Source of the DNA: Strigamia acuminata
Lineage: Eukaryota > Arthropoda > Chilopoda > Geophilomorpha > Linotaeniidae
Direction: 5' to 3'
DNA length: 60,000 nucleotides
Assembly: GCA_949358305.1 (NCBI GenBank)
Contig: OX442314.1
Coordinates: 60,337,369 to 60,397,368, forward strand
Shown: positions 11,244-23,377 of the stretch, in pieces
Layout of the letters: every line of letters begins with the position of its first letter
How positions within the stretch are numbered: position 1 is the first letter of the stretch
Notes under the pieces: model-generated
Database searches by the model: none
What the model was told of the DNA's origin: nothing
Seen by the model: the letters and a program-made list of their open reading frames with translations, nothing else
Position numbers and translations under genes: made by a program

Positions 11244-11358
11244 CCGTATATTGTCGATTACTACGCGGGGCTTTAATAGTCCGCAGGCCTCTAATAGCGC
11301 GCGGGCCAAAATATTTTTTTTCTAATAGCGCACGGGTGCGCTATTTACAGATATACGG
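11244..11358. mobile_element. Family A miniature element, short 115-bp copy
   Basis: Same termini (CCGTATATTGTCGATTACTA and CTATTTACAGATATACGG) and TA flanks as the element at 4637-4989, with most of the interior missing. It sits in an intron of the aldehyde oxidase copy 1. The matching intron in copy 2 has the empty site ATAATAGGAATTTTA with one TA (40279-40280), so it inserted after the duplication. Confidence 0.9.
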
Positions 11359-13317
11359 TAGGAATTTTATTTAAGGACCTTATTAAACTGTTTAATTAAT
11401 TTCAATCTCTTCTCAAACTCGGACGACTCTTTCAGCTGAGCGATAATGTCTCGCAATCCGGGTGAGTTAGAATTATTCTGAAATGCAGAAATCAAATTCA
11501 TAATAAATTAATCATAATTTTTAAAAAATAGTATTACCGCTTCAATTGGCATGTTTAAACACCTGACATCTAAAGGAGATTTATTTAAAACCTTTGCTAT
11601 TTGTTCCATTATGGTCTCTATTACAAAAACTCCTTTAATACTTCCTGGCGTTCGGCAATAAGTATTGACTGGTAAATTGGTTCTGACAACTTGTGGAAGA
11701 ACATTCCAATTTGCACACGTATAGGCTAAGAAAACAAAATGGTTACGGTATTTCCGGTTCTTGTGATGGACCAAGCTCGTCACCATTTTTTGCAAACTCC
11801 ACCGCAATAAAAATTGCTGGGTCATTCAAATGACAGCCATAGTCCATGGTGAAAATCATTTTTACAGCTTCCAATTTTCCATTATCATCAAAACCAACCT
11901 AAATAACAAAAAATTTATTTAGCTGCAGAACATTGATCAATTCAAAAAGTGCTAGATAATAAAACATTTTCTCAGGTTCTTGTAAAAATGCCCACTACCT
12001 GTGATCATTAGTTTGAGAACCACTGGTCTAATATCAGAAGAAATCTTTCTTCCCAAGCATTACCTAGCAGCCTGCCAACTAATTGACCATACCTCATACT
12101 GAGCTAAAAAAGGTTTACGGCGACCCAACATCTCCAAATTAGTCTTCAAATCCATTTGCAAATAAACAGGCCTAAAACCGAAAGAAAACATTTAAAATGG
12201 TATTAAACCCTAGATTAAGAAAATACTTATTGAACATCTGTGCAGCCAATGCACATGCACTTGCTGTGTGCCAATTTCGAGATATCTTTCCGCCATAAGC
12301 GCCTCCAAGACGGCGCATTTCTACGTGAACAGAACTGCGATTTATGCCCAACACCTGTGCAACCACTGCGTGTGTTGCGTCGGTAAACTGTGTTGACGGA
12401 TACACAGTGAAGCCTTCGTTGGTTGGAATTGTAAGACATACCTAAAAATCGAGGTTATTAATTTAGACAAAATAAGTTAAAGACAAAAATTTCCCCTTAC
12501 TTGAGTTTCCAAATGAAAATGAAATTGAGTGCCAACTTCGATTTCTCCTGAAACTTTATTCGTTGCACTTGCCATTGCTTTATCTGCATCTCCTTCGAAT
12601 ATACCAAGCATGTTTTCCACTTTTACTCTGTCGGGATGTTTTAAAGCCTCTTTTATAGTCAATATGGGAGGTCCTAGAGACTTGTATTGCACCTTCACTC
12701 TGTGAGAAGCTTCCTTTGCTAAACTGTCAGATTCAGCGACAATGAGGCCCAACGATTGGCCAGCGTACAATACACTGCCGCTGCAAAATAACTCTTCGTA
12801 ATCAGGATAAAAAAACTTTCGAGCTATTGGAACACAAATATTCTTCCCCGGGATATCTTTGTGAGTCAAGAAAGCCAAAACTCCTGGCATTTTCTATAAA
12901 AGAAAATTTTTCAGTTTGACACAGCTAAGAATCCAATGATAATGCTAGTTACCAAGGCATCAGAGGCATCCATGTTTATAATTTCAGCATTACCTATAAT
13001 GCTAATTACAAATGCTGCGTATAAAGTACCGGGTGGCCGAACAATATCCGGGATGTATTCTGCTTCATAATTGTCATTAATGACTGGAAAATTTCAATTG
13101 TATATTCTTTAATATGTGTACCTGAGATTTGCCTTCTATTTTCGATATTGGTTGATTCAGTGGCCATTCACTCTTAATTGTATCGTAAGTCTGTTTTCCA
13201 CTGGATATTGGTCGCTCTATGAAACCAGACGCATTCCAGTATCGAGGGTTTATTTTGTGTTTAGGTAAAACACTCAAAACGTACTAAATTAATCAATTCT
13301 ATCAGCATATTTACATA

Positions 13318-13961
13318 CCGGGTGGCCCACTTAAAACCAGCCCAACAATACCAGAGGGGTTACGAAGGGTGTCTCAAAAAAATGTATATACTCACAAAAA
13401 TAAATATACATAAATCATTAGCTATGGGCAGGGTTGTTTAATTAACGTTTCTGTTCTTTCGTTTGGTGTTTAGTTTTTGATAATCCGAGCTTTTGTTCTC
13501 GAGATATTTGCGATTTTAATCAATCATTGTCCGAATTTGCCAAGTTTGATTGCACTAAAGTTTCGCACGGTACCTTGTTGCTAAATTCGTATTGCGCAGA
13601 CGATTTTCTAATTCTAGTTGTTATTTAGCAGTATTAAGCCTATTATTAGGCCTAATAATGCTAAAATAAACAGCAATATTTTGGTCACACAGGTGTAAAT
13701 TACTTTTAATAATGAGTTTGTAGCTGTTTATTTACTTTATTGATGAAAAATGCAGATACCTCGAGAACGAAAGCTCGGATCGTCAGAAACAAAACACCAA
13801 ACAAAAGAGCGGAAAAAACTGCACTAGGAAAGTCAATTAAATAACAATTCCCATAGCTAATGATTAATGCATATTTTATATTTGTGTGTCTATACATTTT
13901 TTTGAATTACCCTTCATCTCCCTCCTTGTACTGTCGGGCCGCTTTTATGTGGGCCACCCGG
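13318..13961. mobile_element. Foldback element (family B), 644 bp, in aldehyde oxidase intron
   Basis: Ends CCGGGTGGCCCAC and GTGGGCCACCCGG with TA on both sides. Complementarity continues inward: GGTGTTTAGTTTTTGATAATCCGAGC near 13465 matches the complement near 13775, so it can fold into a long hairpin. Near 13620-13740 it carries AGTATTAAGCC/GGCCTAATAATGC and AATATTTTGGTCACAC, which recur at 54450-54660. No coding capacity. An identical copy is at 42238-42881, so it predates the duplication or was copied by conversion. Confidence 0.85.
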
Positions 13962-14897
13962 TAGCATTAGGTTACATACACAATAATTTAAATGACAATA
14001 GTGCTACAGTAAAATTGGCTATTCATCTGGTCAAACAGATATTTAAAAGACTATTTATTTTGGTATCAAAATAAATGGTCTTTTAGGCAATTGGTCCTTT
14101 AACATATTTCACCACATCGTTTTGATCTAAGTCACTGGTTTGTCATTTATGATAGTTTGCTTCAATTCAATTTAGTTTTGATACCTTGTAAAACAAATTC
14201 AATGCAAGTTGTTTGCTGTACAATGGACTGGCCAAATGTAAATTTTCTTCAACCACAATTTCTTGAGACAATTGACTGACAGCGGCTGTAAATAAAATAT
14301 TTAAGTAAAACCTCATCACATGATGTTCAAGTTTTTATTTATGCACTACCTTGAAAAACTTTAACATCTGCCAATTTTTGTCCAATTAAAAATTGCTCAG
14401 TTTTTTTTGCGTGAACCTATCATTAAGTTTTGAGTGAATACACAATGAATTTAAAAAATAAATCAATATTATCTTACAAATTTCTGGCTCAATCCACCAA
14501 ACACAGTTTGATAACACTTTACAGTTATCTTTTTCATCAACTTCTGCCAAAAAAGCTCCAGACACATAAGCATGAGCACTCTTTAAAAGATTAATTACTA
14601 CTGAGATAAAGGAAGTGGTCACTTTGTTTGTCGAATTGTTACCTGAGCTCTGGGCATAACTTTGAAAGAATTATATTTTGCGACAGCTGAAAAAATATGT
14701 GGGAAAACTACTTTAAGGACCACTTTATTCTTCATGTCAAGCTTTAAAAATTGTTCGCAATGAATCGATTGAGTTGATCCTGTTGTGGCATCGCCAATAA
14801 TCAACTCAACACCAATACATTCAAAAAAACCAAACAAATCTGATGGAAAATAGTTATGGAAATACTTCATCATCAAATTTCCTGCCCAACTTCCAAT

Positions 14898-15562
14898 CTA
14901 AAAAAGAAACACTTTCAACTTTAATTTGCAATTTTTTTTTAAAAAAATTTCTTATTCCTTCTCAGATAATGCAGGGTGTCCACAAACCAATGCACCCATT
15001 TGAAATGAGCATATAAAATAAATGGCTAGAACTAACTGCATCTAGCAGATATTTTTATTACAAATTTAACTTTTTAATGGAAAGAACAAAGCAACTGAAA
15101 ATATTTGCAACAGTTTTTTTTAAGATTATTTGATAATATTATTAGAATACCTTTGAAAAAGATTTTTTTAATAGCTCTAGTTATCGTATTTTCTCGAGTA
15201 AGAGCCGTGGCATCCTGAGCCGCAGCTCTTATTACAATTGTTCACTATATTTTGGTTGAAATCCAATTTTTTTTATCAAAATTTCAATTTTTTCATTAAA
15301 ATCACCATTTTATCCATTCAAATTTCCATTTTATCCATTTACATTTCCATGTTTTTTTTATTGAAATTTCACTTATTCCATCGAAATTTCACTTAGGTCC
15401 CGGGAGAGTACCATAGACGGGTCAGAGAAAAATGAGTAAAACTTAACAGCACGAAAATGCGATTGAAAACAAGGAAAATCAGAAAATAAATAGCATAACA
15501 CTCAACTAAATAGAAGGTTAATTACATATGTACATATTGCAACAAAAATAATAAGACAATTT
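14898..15562. other. Duplicated non-coding flank upstream of the aldehyde oxidase fragment
   Basis: No exon of the missing 5' half is recognisable. Contains a small inverted repeat at 15186-15235 starting TATCGTATTTTCTCGAGTAAGAGC (only in part shown here as 12-nt arms AATAAGAGC/GCTCTTATT-type), and a 15255-15395 tract of short repeats built on AAAATTTCAATTTT, TTTCCATTTTATCCATT. Identical in copy 2 up to 44481. Confidence 0.6.
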
Positions 15563-16783
15563 AATCACTAAAAGAACTTAAAAACTACCGTAGGCCCTAC
15601 GACGAGCTCAGTATTTGAACCGAAAATAACTCGCGATACAGGGTTGAACCGTACAAATTAATTCGTGACAAGACTTGTAACCTAATAATAAATAACAAAG
15701 CATACGATAACAACCTGTAAAATTAGCACAACAGTAAGAATCCAGGTAGTAATGCAATCGTGCCTCACACTCAAAGATGGCGGCTGTGCAACCGACAATT
15801 GCCGCGATGAGGGCCACAGGACAGCAGTGGGAACTCCCGAGACAGTTTAGCGGTCGTTAAAGGCAGCGAACCGTTTAAATGAACTACAAACCAATTAATT
15901 AATTAATTATGGCACTTTGCAGGACCCAGCTCGACCCCGAAAACGATCACGATCACGCACGGCATCAGCCAAGTAAGAGACAGGCAGCTAAGGACAGCAT
16001 TCCTGTTGCTTTCCCATTGGCCGAGAAATCCAATTGTTGTCGGCACACTCTGGTGGCTGTGTGAGAGAGCGACAGGAATGCTGTCCGATTGTTGTCGGCA
16101 CATTCTGGTGGCTGTGTTGAAACACTACACGCATGTAGAAAACGGCGGCCATTTCGAACCTCTTACAGTAAATGATTTTTTTTCCTAACAAGGGGGGCTA
16201 GCGCCCCCCCCTTGACCCCCCGCGAACCTCACCTTAACTGGTTTTTCTAATGTGATGGGGAAATGGGCACTAATTTAGTGGGGATATGGTAGTACGCACA
16301 GTGTGCCGACAACAATCAGACAGCATTCCTGTCGCTCTTTCACACAGCCACCAGAGTGTGCCGACAACAATAGGATTTCTCGACCAATGAGAGAGCCACA
16401 GGAATGCTGTCCTTAGTCGCTTGTAAGGAAACAGTTCGTCACTGATGAAACGATCAAACGCGCGCAACTGAAGGACTCGCAGGAATATCGGACAGTTTGC
16501 ATGACCAACTGACGACAGGGACCCGAGACAAAGGTAAAAAACTGAATAAATAAATTGTTCAACCGTCAATTAATCTCTTTGTAAATGTTTTCATGTTTCT
16601 CTTTTTCCAGCACACTATCCTGCCTGCAGTGAGGGGAAGGCTTTGTCCCGGCACATACACGAGTGAACTGGAAAACTACCAAGTGATTAAAAAACGACAA
16701 CATCTCGGGAAAAAAACCGAATTTCAATATTTAACCTATAAATTCTTAATTAAACATTACCATTATTTCAGAACTGAACTCTA
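15563..16783. other. Spacer between duplication copies with large inverted repeat
   Basis: Not found elsewhere in the window. Arms of about 115 bp (15988-16105 and 16303-16417, about 90% matching by eye) start with GGACAGCATTCCTGT and contain GTTGTCGGCACACTCTGGTG twice. Between them is a GGGGGGCTAGCGCCCCCC hairpin (16192-16213). No convincing gene. Confidence 0.75.
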
Positions 16784-18100
16784 CTGGAGGACCAATTGCA
16801 ACCGGATTGGATCAAAAAACAGGGTCAAATGCGCAGTCAGTTAGTTATACTCAGATAAGTCTACCGTAGTATAATAATTTGAATTTCTTTACAAGATATT
16901 TTATTAAAAACTTGACTTTGCATTTTCAGATGAATAATAATTTAATTTGCCGATGGATTCATCAGCCGTTCTGTGCAGTACGTGTCGGGCCACTAGCAGA
17001 GCTTCCAGAAGCAGTTTCCTCATTTTTTAGACACCAAAACGAGGGGCTTTGGACAATTGGTTTACATTTTTACGTTGTCATTCAGTACTGGCCTGGCTGG
17101 GATGTCGACGCCAGAAATGTAAACCAATTCTCCGGAGCTCCTCGCGTCGGTGCTCGCCTCGGCTCGCCAAAAGAAAGGAAGAAAGAAATAAAGAATTTTA
17201 TCATTTGGTGTTTGGGGTGTCGAGCATTATGGAATAGTTGGCGAAATGTGTACATTTAATTTGAGGTTTCTATACAAGATGATGTCACATGTAACTTAGC
17301 AATTTTGTTTGTAATTTTTTTGAAATAAAATAGAAAAATATGAAAAGTAGAACAAAAAAATAAAAAAAAAAAACATATAAAGGGATCATTTATTACACTG
17401 TGTCTGCTCGCACATACACGCCTTCGGGCATCAAAACACGCATGTGGGTGCACGTGGATTGCCTTCTTTCAGGTGTGTTTTGCTGCCAAAATGCTGTTTG
17501 GAAACTTACTTTATTATAGTTTCTTTGGGAAAATAAATATTCTTTTGGTGTTATTTTATTTATTCATTCATTAATACATTGGCGCCATTAACGACGTTAG
17601 TGGCGCCCTCTTTGGGGAGATTTCAAACAACACGCTCGTCCCCTGGTGCCGTTTGTGCACGACCAATCGCGGACGCAAAAATCCGATTCCTGGGTCCGAT
17701 TGGCTCGTTCGGTCCGAACTGAGCACGCCATTGGCCGCGGACCAGATCCGTTCGGCCACGGCCAATGGCGTGCGTGGATTTGCACGAATGAGCCAATCAC
17801 AATGCGTCCCCGAATCCGAGAAGGCATATAATATTTATACGCCTGTCGGATTTGGGGCCGCACGATTGGCGCAACGGTGGCCCAATGGCGTGGCTCTGGC
17901 TCGTCACTGCAAGCGCCGCCACCGCAACGGCCCGGGCGCTGCAGTCGCGTTGCTCGTTTCCGAGCTGTTCTAGGGTTAGCGTGTCAGGTGCAGCTTCACT
18001 GGATTAGCTCGACTGGATTTGCTCCACTGGATTCTTCGCCCCGGCTTGCACAGGTGAGATAATGGCTTTTCTTATTTCTTTTCTATTTTCTGGCGCCATG
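16784..18100 (+). mobile_element. Element X, copy 2, left part
   Basis: Collinear with 4183-5860 but lacking the family A miniature element (empty site at 17235). Interrupted after GGCGCCATG at 18100 by the BEL element. The remainder resumes at 33582. Confidence 0.85.
17660..17840 (+). promoter_or_regulatory. CCAAT-box cluster and TATA box (element X copy 2)
   Basis: All five CCAAT/ATTGG boxes and the ATATAATATTTATA box of copy 1 are kept. The predicted first exon ends at 18052 before GTGAGA. The BEL insertion lies about 48 bp inside the predicted first intron, so a transcript would have to cross 15.5 kb of BEL to reach exon 2 at 33703. Confidence 0.65.
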
Positions 18101-18725
18101 TGTTAAATTTGCATAAAATAAAATAATACAAATCTATCAAACAAATTCCAAAGTCCTTGGTTACAAATGATGGGTAAAGTTGAGATATTTTGTTGAAATG
18201 TGTTGAAAATCTAAGATGGCGTCGGAGCAAAGAAAAGGCACGACCACACGTTTTGAGGTAAAAAAGTACACTGGTCTTTATTCAATTATTTACACAAAAG
18301 GAAAAAGTAAAGAATGCAGATGACACGCTCTGAGCACCAATGGAAACGGTGCACACAAATTTGGAAAAACCCCACCAATTAAAAGATTAACGTGGGGACA
18401 AGAACCTTGTACAAACTAGAACAGGTCAATACACTCAAATGACAAATGGTAATTAATAATAAAAGTGTTACATCTTCAAATCAAAACATAATATTGAAGC
18501 CTAAATATGAGAAACAATAAAATCAGCAAATCAATGTTAAATTCAAACCAAATATCAAAATCAATAATGTTATTATACAACACCTCAAAGCAATGTAAAA
18601 AATGGCAAATAAAATTACCCAATCACCAATATAGAAAGGAATAACAAATCAAGGTGGAAAATAGAAATACAAATGGCAATTTAAATAATGGTTTATTTAA
18701 CCCGTAAAATCACCCGATTTTCACA
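18101..18725 (-). repeat. BEL 3' LTR
   Basis: 625 bp; direct-repeat partner of 32957-33581. The pol frame runs across its inner border (stop at 18710). A clear polypurine tract just inside the border is not visible, which is odd for an LTR element. Confidence 0.95.
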
Positions 18726-19027
18726 CTGCCGGCCGGAAGATCACCCAATCTCACCTCCAACCATACGAGGCGTTGAACTGATCGACGTAATTTTCCCCCA
18801 TCCGCGAGCACGAGTTCACATGACCTAACTTTGTCATCGCGACCTCGTCTGACTTCGACCACTCTCCCCATCTTCCATTTCAAACGGGGTTTAAATTGCT
18901 CCTCAATTATCACAACGTCGTCAATTTGCAGCTCACGTTTGTCTGATTTTCCCGTTTGCACCTTCAGGTCCTTTAAATATTCACGGGACCAGCGTGACCA
19001 AAATGTTAACAACATGCGTTGTTGATA
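18710..19027 (-). CDS. BEL pol C-terminal end (DUF5641-like), after an in-frame stop
   Basis: Same frame as the large pol ORF, separated from it only by a TAA at 19028-19030. Contains MLLTFWSRWSREYL near the start and WKMGRVVEV, features of the C-terminal domain that follows the BEL/Pao integrase core. Ends inside the 3' LTR. The intervening stop looks like a nonsense mutation rather than a natural end, because family members read through this point. Confidence 0.85.
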   Translation of the reverse strand, partial: YQQRMLLTFWSRWSREYLKDLKVQTGKSDKRELQIDDVVIIEEQFKPRLKWKMGRVVEVRRGRDDKVRSCELVLADGGKLRRSVQRLVWLEVRLGDLPAGSVKIG

Positions 19028-22000
19028 TTACCACTGTCGAACGAATTCCTTTTGAGTCGGTTCGAGTATTTCAGTTGACCCTGAATCCGGCAAGTGTGTT
19101 TGCATGGTTCCCGTCAAGAAATGTGCTGGAGTAAGTGGTTCGGCTTCGCTTGGCTTCTCGTACACGTATGTGATGGGCCTACGGTTGATGACCGCTTCCG
19201 TCTGTGCCAAGAAAGTTCCAAATTGATAAAAGTTGAAGTGTGCAGATCCGATTACTTTTTTCAAGCAACGTTTAACTGTCTGCACCATCCTCTCCCAGAA
19301 CCCTCCCCACCACGGTGCATTTTCTACAATGAACTTCCACTCTATTCCCTTTTGAGCCAGATAATTTTGGAACGCCTCGTCTTTGGTGGAGCGTAAAAGA
19401 GATGAAAGTTCTAAATTAGCACGGTGAAAGGTGGACCCGTTGTCGCTGTATATCGTCTTTGGGAGGCCTCTACGACTGATGAATCGTTCAAACGCCCCCA
19501 AAAAGTCTGTTGTTGACAATGAGGAAACCAGTTCCAAATGCACCGCTCGAATGGTTGCGCACATGAAAAGGGCTATATAAGCCTTGGTCGTTCGTCCCTT
19601 TATTATTATCGGTCCAGCAAAATCGACTCCAGTAACCGCGAATGGTTGGCACTTAGTCGTCCTGTCTGCTGGGAGGGGGCCTGGCACTTCTCGCATCAAC
19701 CGTCCTTGAATCTTTTTGCAGACGACGCATTTGTCCAAAATCGATTTTAAGGTCCTCCTTGCGGATGGTGTCCAGTATAATTCTCGAAATTTAGACAGTG
19801 TGGCTGTCAATCCGCAATGAAGGACCTGTAAATGAGAGTGTTGCAAAATTAATTTCGTGAGTTTATGGTTTGGAGGTAAAATCAAAGGTTGCACAGCGGT
19901 GTACAAATCTCGCGATTTTTGCAGTCGAGTTTGCAGTTCGATCAACCCCATCTCGTTCAGCTGTGGATTCAGGTCTCGCAATTTTGAATCCCTCTGAATT
20001 TGTCTGCCATCTCTCAATTGATTTATTTCCTGGCCATAAGCGTCCGACTGCGCGATTCGAATCAAGCTGAATTTCGCCCGTTTTATCTCAGCTGCAGTTA
20101 ATGGACCTCGACCGTGTTGGCTGGCATCTGTCTGTCGCTTTCCAGCATTGTCAGCAAATCTGTAAACCCATGCCAGTGTTCGGATTGCTTTTGAAAACGA
20201 TCCAAACTTGGCAAACGGGAAAATATTAGTTACTGCTGTTTGCACGGCTTCGACGTGCGTTTCAGTCGTTTCGTCATCCTCTTCGACCGGCTCTGTTGGC
20301 AGGTTTGGCCAATCTCGACGACTTCCACGTAGCCAGTCCGGTCCCTGCCACCAAAGTTGCTCGGTTATCAATGCTTCTGCGTCCATTCCTCTTGTCAGGC
20401 GGTCAGCAGGATTTTCCACGCCTGGCACGTGTCTCCACTCTTCAATTTTTGACTTCTCCCTTATCTCCAAAACTCGATTGTGGACGAAGGTTGGTGGTCG
20501 TTTGGATGTGTTCTTGATCCAATGGAGACATATCTGAGAGTCCGTCCAAAAAAATATTTCACCTGGCGTCATCAACTCCTTGATTTGGTCGGAGAGACGT
20601 ACAGCAACCAGTGCCCCCATGAGCTCGAGTCTTGGCAGTGTAAGTGGTTTAACAGGAGCTACACGACACTTTGACAAAATGAAATTAGTCTCAATCAAAT
20701 CACCATTAGAGTTCTGGATGTATGCCACCGCCCCATATGCCTTCGGACTCGCATCGCAGAATATGTGTACTTCACATTGGTCAAATTCGTCCTGTCCCAA
20801 CCATCGTGGGATTTGAATTTTTCTTAGAGTGGGAATTTGGTCGGTCCACTTCTTCCAATCAGCGCGCAACTCGTTGTCTAATTCGTCATCCCATGGCAAA
20901 TTCCTCAGCCATAGGGACTGGAAAAACATGCGTGCTGTCACGGTGAATGGTGTAGCAAATCCTAAGGGGTCAAAAATTTGAGCAGTTATTTTGATTACTT
21001 CTCTTTTGGTCGTTTTCTTGCTAGGTGGGAAAGTTTCTACGACTGCTAGTCCTAATTCGTCCAAATTCGGGTTCCATCTAATTCCCAGCACCTTTGTGTC
21101 TTCATTAGACGTCAGTGTCGCGTCAGATGGGCATTCCTCTCGAAATTCAGTTCTCAGTTCGGGCGAATTGGTTTGCCACTTAGCGAGTTCCATACCGGCT
21201 GCTGCAAAAATCAAGTTGGACTGGCGAAATGTCATTAGCGCTTGAGCGACGGTCTTGAGCGACGAGATGAAATCGTCCACGTACAGACACCGTAACAACA
21301 ACTTTACTGTTTCTGGGTATTTTTTTTCGTATTTGCGCAGGTGATGTCGGATTGTTGCGCTCAGTAAGAATGGACTCGGTGTAGCGCCAAATAACACTCG
21401 AGTCTGGCGCAGCACTTTCAATAATGCTTTTCCTATGCCGTCCCAGCACTCATTGATCCAGAAAAATCTTGTTGCGTCACGGTCCTTTAAAGCAATTTCG
21501 ATCATGTGGAATGCTTTTTTAATGTCACTTATCATGGCCACTCTCCCAAGACGAAATCCTAACAATATAAATATTAGTGACGGTAGAAAGTTTATACCTT
21601 TTGATAGGCAATCGTTCAAGGAGAGATAGCCCTTTCGATGTGATGAAGCATCAAATACGACTCGCAATTTCGTGGTGACGCTTTCCTCTTTGATCACCGG
21701 ACTGTGTGGCATGTAGTATACTGGTCCAGTTGAAGTTTGGTTTGGTATCTCTTCAACAATTCCCATTTTTAACTGTTCATCAATGACTTTCTTGTATTCC
21801 AAGTAGAGGTTTGGCTGCTTTTGAAAACGACGAATCAGCGACATGATGCGTTGTTCAGCTCCTCTGTAGTTGTCATCCAACTGGTTGGTGTCCACTATCC
21901 ACGGCAGTTCCACGGAATATTTCGAACCCGTCCATTTGATGGTTTTCTCAAATTTTTGTAACGTTTCTGCGTCGTCGTTGGTTTCGACCGACTCGTGGCG

Positions 22001-23377
22001 TACTCCAATCGGTTCCAGTTCCCACATCCGGCGCAAAAGGTCATCTGTCGATGGGGTAAGTGTAATTTTGTTTATTCTTACCGGTGCAGCAATAACTCTT
22101 GTTCCATTTGTGGCCTGTCCATGTAAAGTCCAGCCAAATTTTGTTTTCACTGCAATTAGATTTTCTTCTAAATATTCAGTTTGACCTGTCATTACACGCC
22201 AGTAATGATCCACTCCAATCAGCAAATCCACTTCTTTTGAATGCAACGCGACTTGTTTGCAGGCCACCTCGATTTTCCTTCGTTGTAACTCTGCCCTAAG
22301 TTGTCCATTTGGTTGCTCTCCGGGCGTGGATGTGACGTGGGCAGTCTCAATGGCCTCGATCGTGACAGCGGGTGACTTCGAATTGGCGGGGCTGAGAATC
22401 AATTCGACTCTGTTGCGTATTTCCGACCTCGGCTCTTGTCCAAACACGGCCAAATTGATGGGTTCTGTTCCTAGAATTTTTAAGTTCAGTTTTTTCACCA
22501 ATTCAGACCGTATGAAGGTGCGCTGGGCTCCTCCATCGATGTAGCACACTCCCAACGTGGACAGTTTTGGTCTGGCCATTTTCACCATCTGTACCATCAA
22601 AAATTCGGACTTGGGTGGGCAGGTGGTGACCACTGAGTTGGAATGGACGATCTCCTCGGCGACCTCCGTAGGTTTTGGAGTGTCGCATATGTGGGTGTGA
22701 TGTGTTCCTTCACAGCTGTAGCACTTCATTCGGGTCCTGCACTCCTCAGTCTTGTGGGGCACTTTTCCCAAGCATCGCAGGCAAATTCCCTTTTTTTGCA
22801 GCTTTTTGCGTCTCTCCTCCATCGTGAGCGGACATCTTTTTCGGTTATGTTCTGTGGAATCACAAAATTGGCATTTTATTATCATTACCGACAATTGTGA
22901 TGCTGATCCAGATCGAGGCTCCTTTTCTTTTCGTTTGAATTTCCCCTTATTGTTGTGGGCGTTATCCGTGAATGACGATTTGTTTGTTGTCGCATCAGGT
23001 TTTGTTTGTGTTTTCAACATGTCGTACTTGGCGTGTTTGGCGATGTGGTCGCTTAACCAGTCCATTAACCTCGTTATCGACCTCTCTCCATCGCAGTCTT
23101 TGTCATATTCCATGATGATACTGCGCGGAATGGCAGACGACAGCACGGGAAAAATGGTCCGCTGTATTTCCGCCAGGGGCACTTCAATGTTGGCTAAATT
23201 CTCTATATTTATCTCTACGTGCCTGTGTAGCTTTTGCAGGCCTACTCGATCTCGCTCGCTGTTAACAGAAGGTAAATTTATTAGATTCGACAGGTACTTG
23301 TTTTCGAGGACGATTTTGTCGCCATATTTCTTTTGTAGGCGTGCAATCGCGACGATGTAGTTTCCTGCGGTGATCTC
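19028..23377 (-). CDS. BEL/Pao gag (3' part)-protease-RT-RNase H-integrase polyprotein
   Basis: About 1,450 codons of continuous BEL frame after the Copia border at 23377 (the open frame itself continues 39 codons into the Copia LTR). In order: end of gag; zinc-knuckle region [14 protein letters not shown], then [15 protein letters not shown], then [14 protein letters not shown]17-type protease with [10 protein letters not shown] (family usually DSGSQ); RT with LRVVFDASS and LYVDDFISS (residue about 736); RNase H with [11 protein letters not shown] (about 911); integrase HHCC region near [10 protein letters not shown], then catalytic TGVDFAGP (about 1290), IYSDNGSTF (about 1351), and WWGGFWERM (about 1400). 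The frame is remarkably clean; only the stop at 19028 and the gag interruption disable it. Confidence 0.95.
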   Translation of the reverse strand, partial: EITAGNYIVAIARLQKKYGDKIVLENKYLSNLINLPSVNSERDRVGLQKLHRHVEINIENLANIEVPLAEIQRTIFPVLSSAIPRSIIMEYDKDCDGERSITRLMDWLSDHIAKHAKYDMLKTQTKPDATTNKSSFTDNAHNNKGKFKRKEKEPRSGSASQLSVMIIKCQFCDSTEHNRKRCPLTMEERRKKLQKKGICLRCLGKVPHKTEECRTRMKCYSCEGTHHTHICDTPKPTEVAEEIVHSNSVVTTCPPKSEFLMVQMVKMARPKLSTLGVCYIDGGAQRTFIRSELVKKLNLKILGTEPINLAVFGQEPRSEIRNRVELILSPANSKSPAVTIEAIETAHVTSTPGEQPNGQLRAELQRRKIEVACKQVALHSKEVDLLIGVDHYWRVMTGQTEYLEENLIAVKTKFGWTLHGQATNGTRVIAAPVRINKITLTPSTDDLLRRMWELEPIGVRHESVETNDDAETLQKFEKTIKWTGSKYSVELPWIVDTNQLDDNYRGAEQRIMSLIRRFQKQPNLYLEYKKVIDEQLKMGIVEEIPNQTSTGPVYYMPHSPVIKEESVTTKLRVVFDASSHRKGYLSLNDCLSKGINFLPSLIFILLGFRLGRVAMISDIKKAFHMIEIALKDRDATRFFWINECWDGIGKALLKVLRQTRVLFGATPSPFLLSATIRHHLRKYEKKYPETVKLLLRCLYVDDFISSLKTVAQALMTFRQSNLIFAAAGMELAKWQTNSPELRTEFREECPSDATLTSNEDTKVLGIRWNPNLDELGLAVVETFPPSKKTTKREVIKITAQIFDPLGFATPFTVTARMFFQSLWLRNLPWDDELDNELRADWKKWTDQIPTLRKIQIPRWLGQDEFDQCEVHIFCDASPKAYGAVAYIQNSNGDLIETNFILSKCRVAPVKPLTLPRLELMGALVAVRLSDQIKELMTPGEIFFWTDSQICLHWIKNTSKRPPTFVHNRVLEIREKSKIEEWRHVPGVENPADRLTRGMDAEALITEQLWWQGPDWLRGSRRDWPNLPTEPVEEDDETTETHVEAVQTAVTNIFPFAKFGSFSKAIRTLAWVYRFADNAGKRQTDASQHGRGPLTAAEIKRAKFSLIRIAQSDAYGQEINQLRDGRQIQRDSKLRDLNPQLNEMGLIELQTRLQKSRDLYTAVQPLILPPNHKLTKLILQHSHLQVLHCGLTATLSKFRELYWTPSARRTLKSILDKCVVCKKIQGRLMREVPGPLPADRTTKCQPFAVTGVDFAGPIIIKGRTTKAYIALFMCATIRAVHLELVSSLSTTDFLGAFERFISRRGLPKTIYSDNGSTFHRANLELSSLLRSTKDEAFQNYLAQKGIEWKFIVENAPWWGGFWERMVQTVKRCLKKVIGSAHFNFYQFGTFLAQTEAVINRRPITYVYEKPSEAEPLTPAHFLTGTMQTHLPDSGSTEILEPTQKEFVRQW

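Larger units (their letters stand above)
9616..14897 (-). pseudogene. Aldehyde oxidase / xanthine dehydrogenase family gene fragment, copy 1 (19 exons, 5' part missing)
   Basis: Molybdo-flavoenzyme that oxidises aldehydes or N-heterocycles. Minus-strand exons read by GT-AG phase: 14897-14643, 14580-14478, 14416-14350, 14285-14185, 13283-13122, 13083-12953, 12893-12501, 12441-12227, 12171-12093, 11898-11784, 11725-11538, 11477-11379, 11202-11041, 10962-10834, 10769-10639, 10560-10429, 10371-10248, 10008-9912, 9857-9616 (stop). Seen: the FAD-domain end with MPRAQ then SAHAYVSGAF, FGGLSQKF, PLNQPISKIEG, the molybdopterin motif RRLGGAYGGK, HGGIECGQG, and GEPP (catalytic Glu motif) in the last exon. 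The 2Fe-2S and early FAD exons are absent. Lesions: one extra nucleotide in exon 14580-14478 near an A run (14524-14536), and an impossible 38-nt gap with wrong phase between 13122 and 13083. All later exon phases agree. The MPRAQ-type motif favours aldehyde oxidase over xanthine dehydrogenase. Confidence 0.85.
4183..15562. repeat. Segmental duplication, copy 1
   Basis: About 11.4 kb whose components recur in the same order and orientation at 16784-44481: element X, the 18-bp satellite, an LTR-family sequence, and the aldehyde oxidase gene with its flank. The left edge is CTGGAGGACCAATTGC in both copies. The right edge is AAGACAATTT; beyond it copy 1 continues into unrelated sequence and copy 2 meets a Gypsy LTR, so the original right limit may have been further out. 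Copy 1 has two TA-target miniature elements absent from copy 2. Confidence 0.88.

Noticed and set aside
11726-11783. Apparent frameshift in the aldehyde oxidase exon 11538-11898
   Set aside because: A 58-nt GT-AG intron (pyrimidine-rich TTTTGTTTTCTTAG acceptor) restores the conserved frame, so this is not a lesion.
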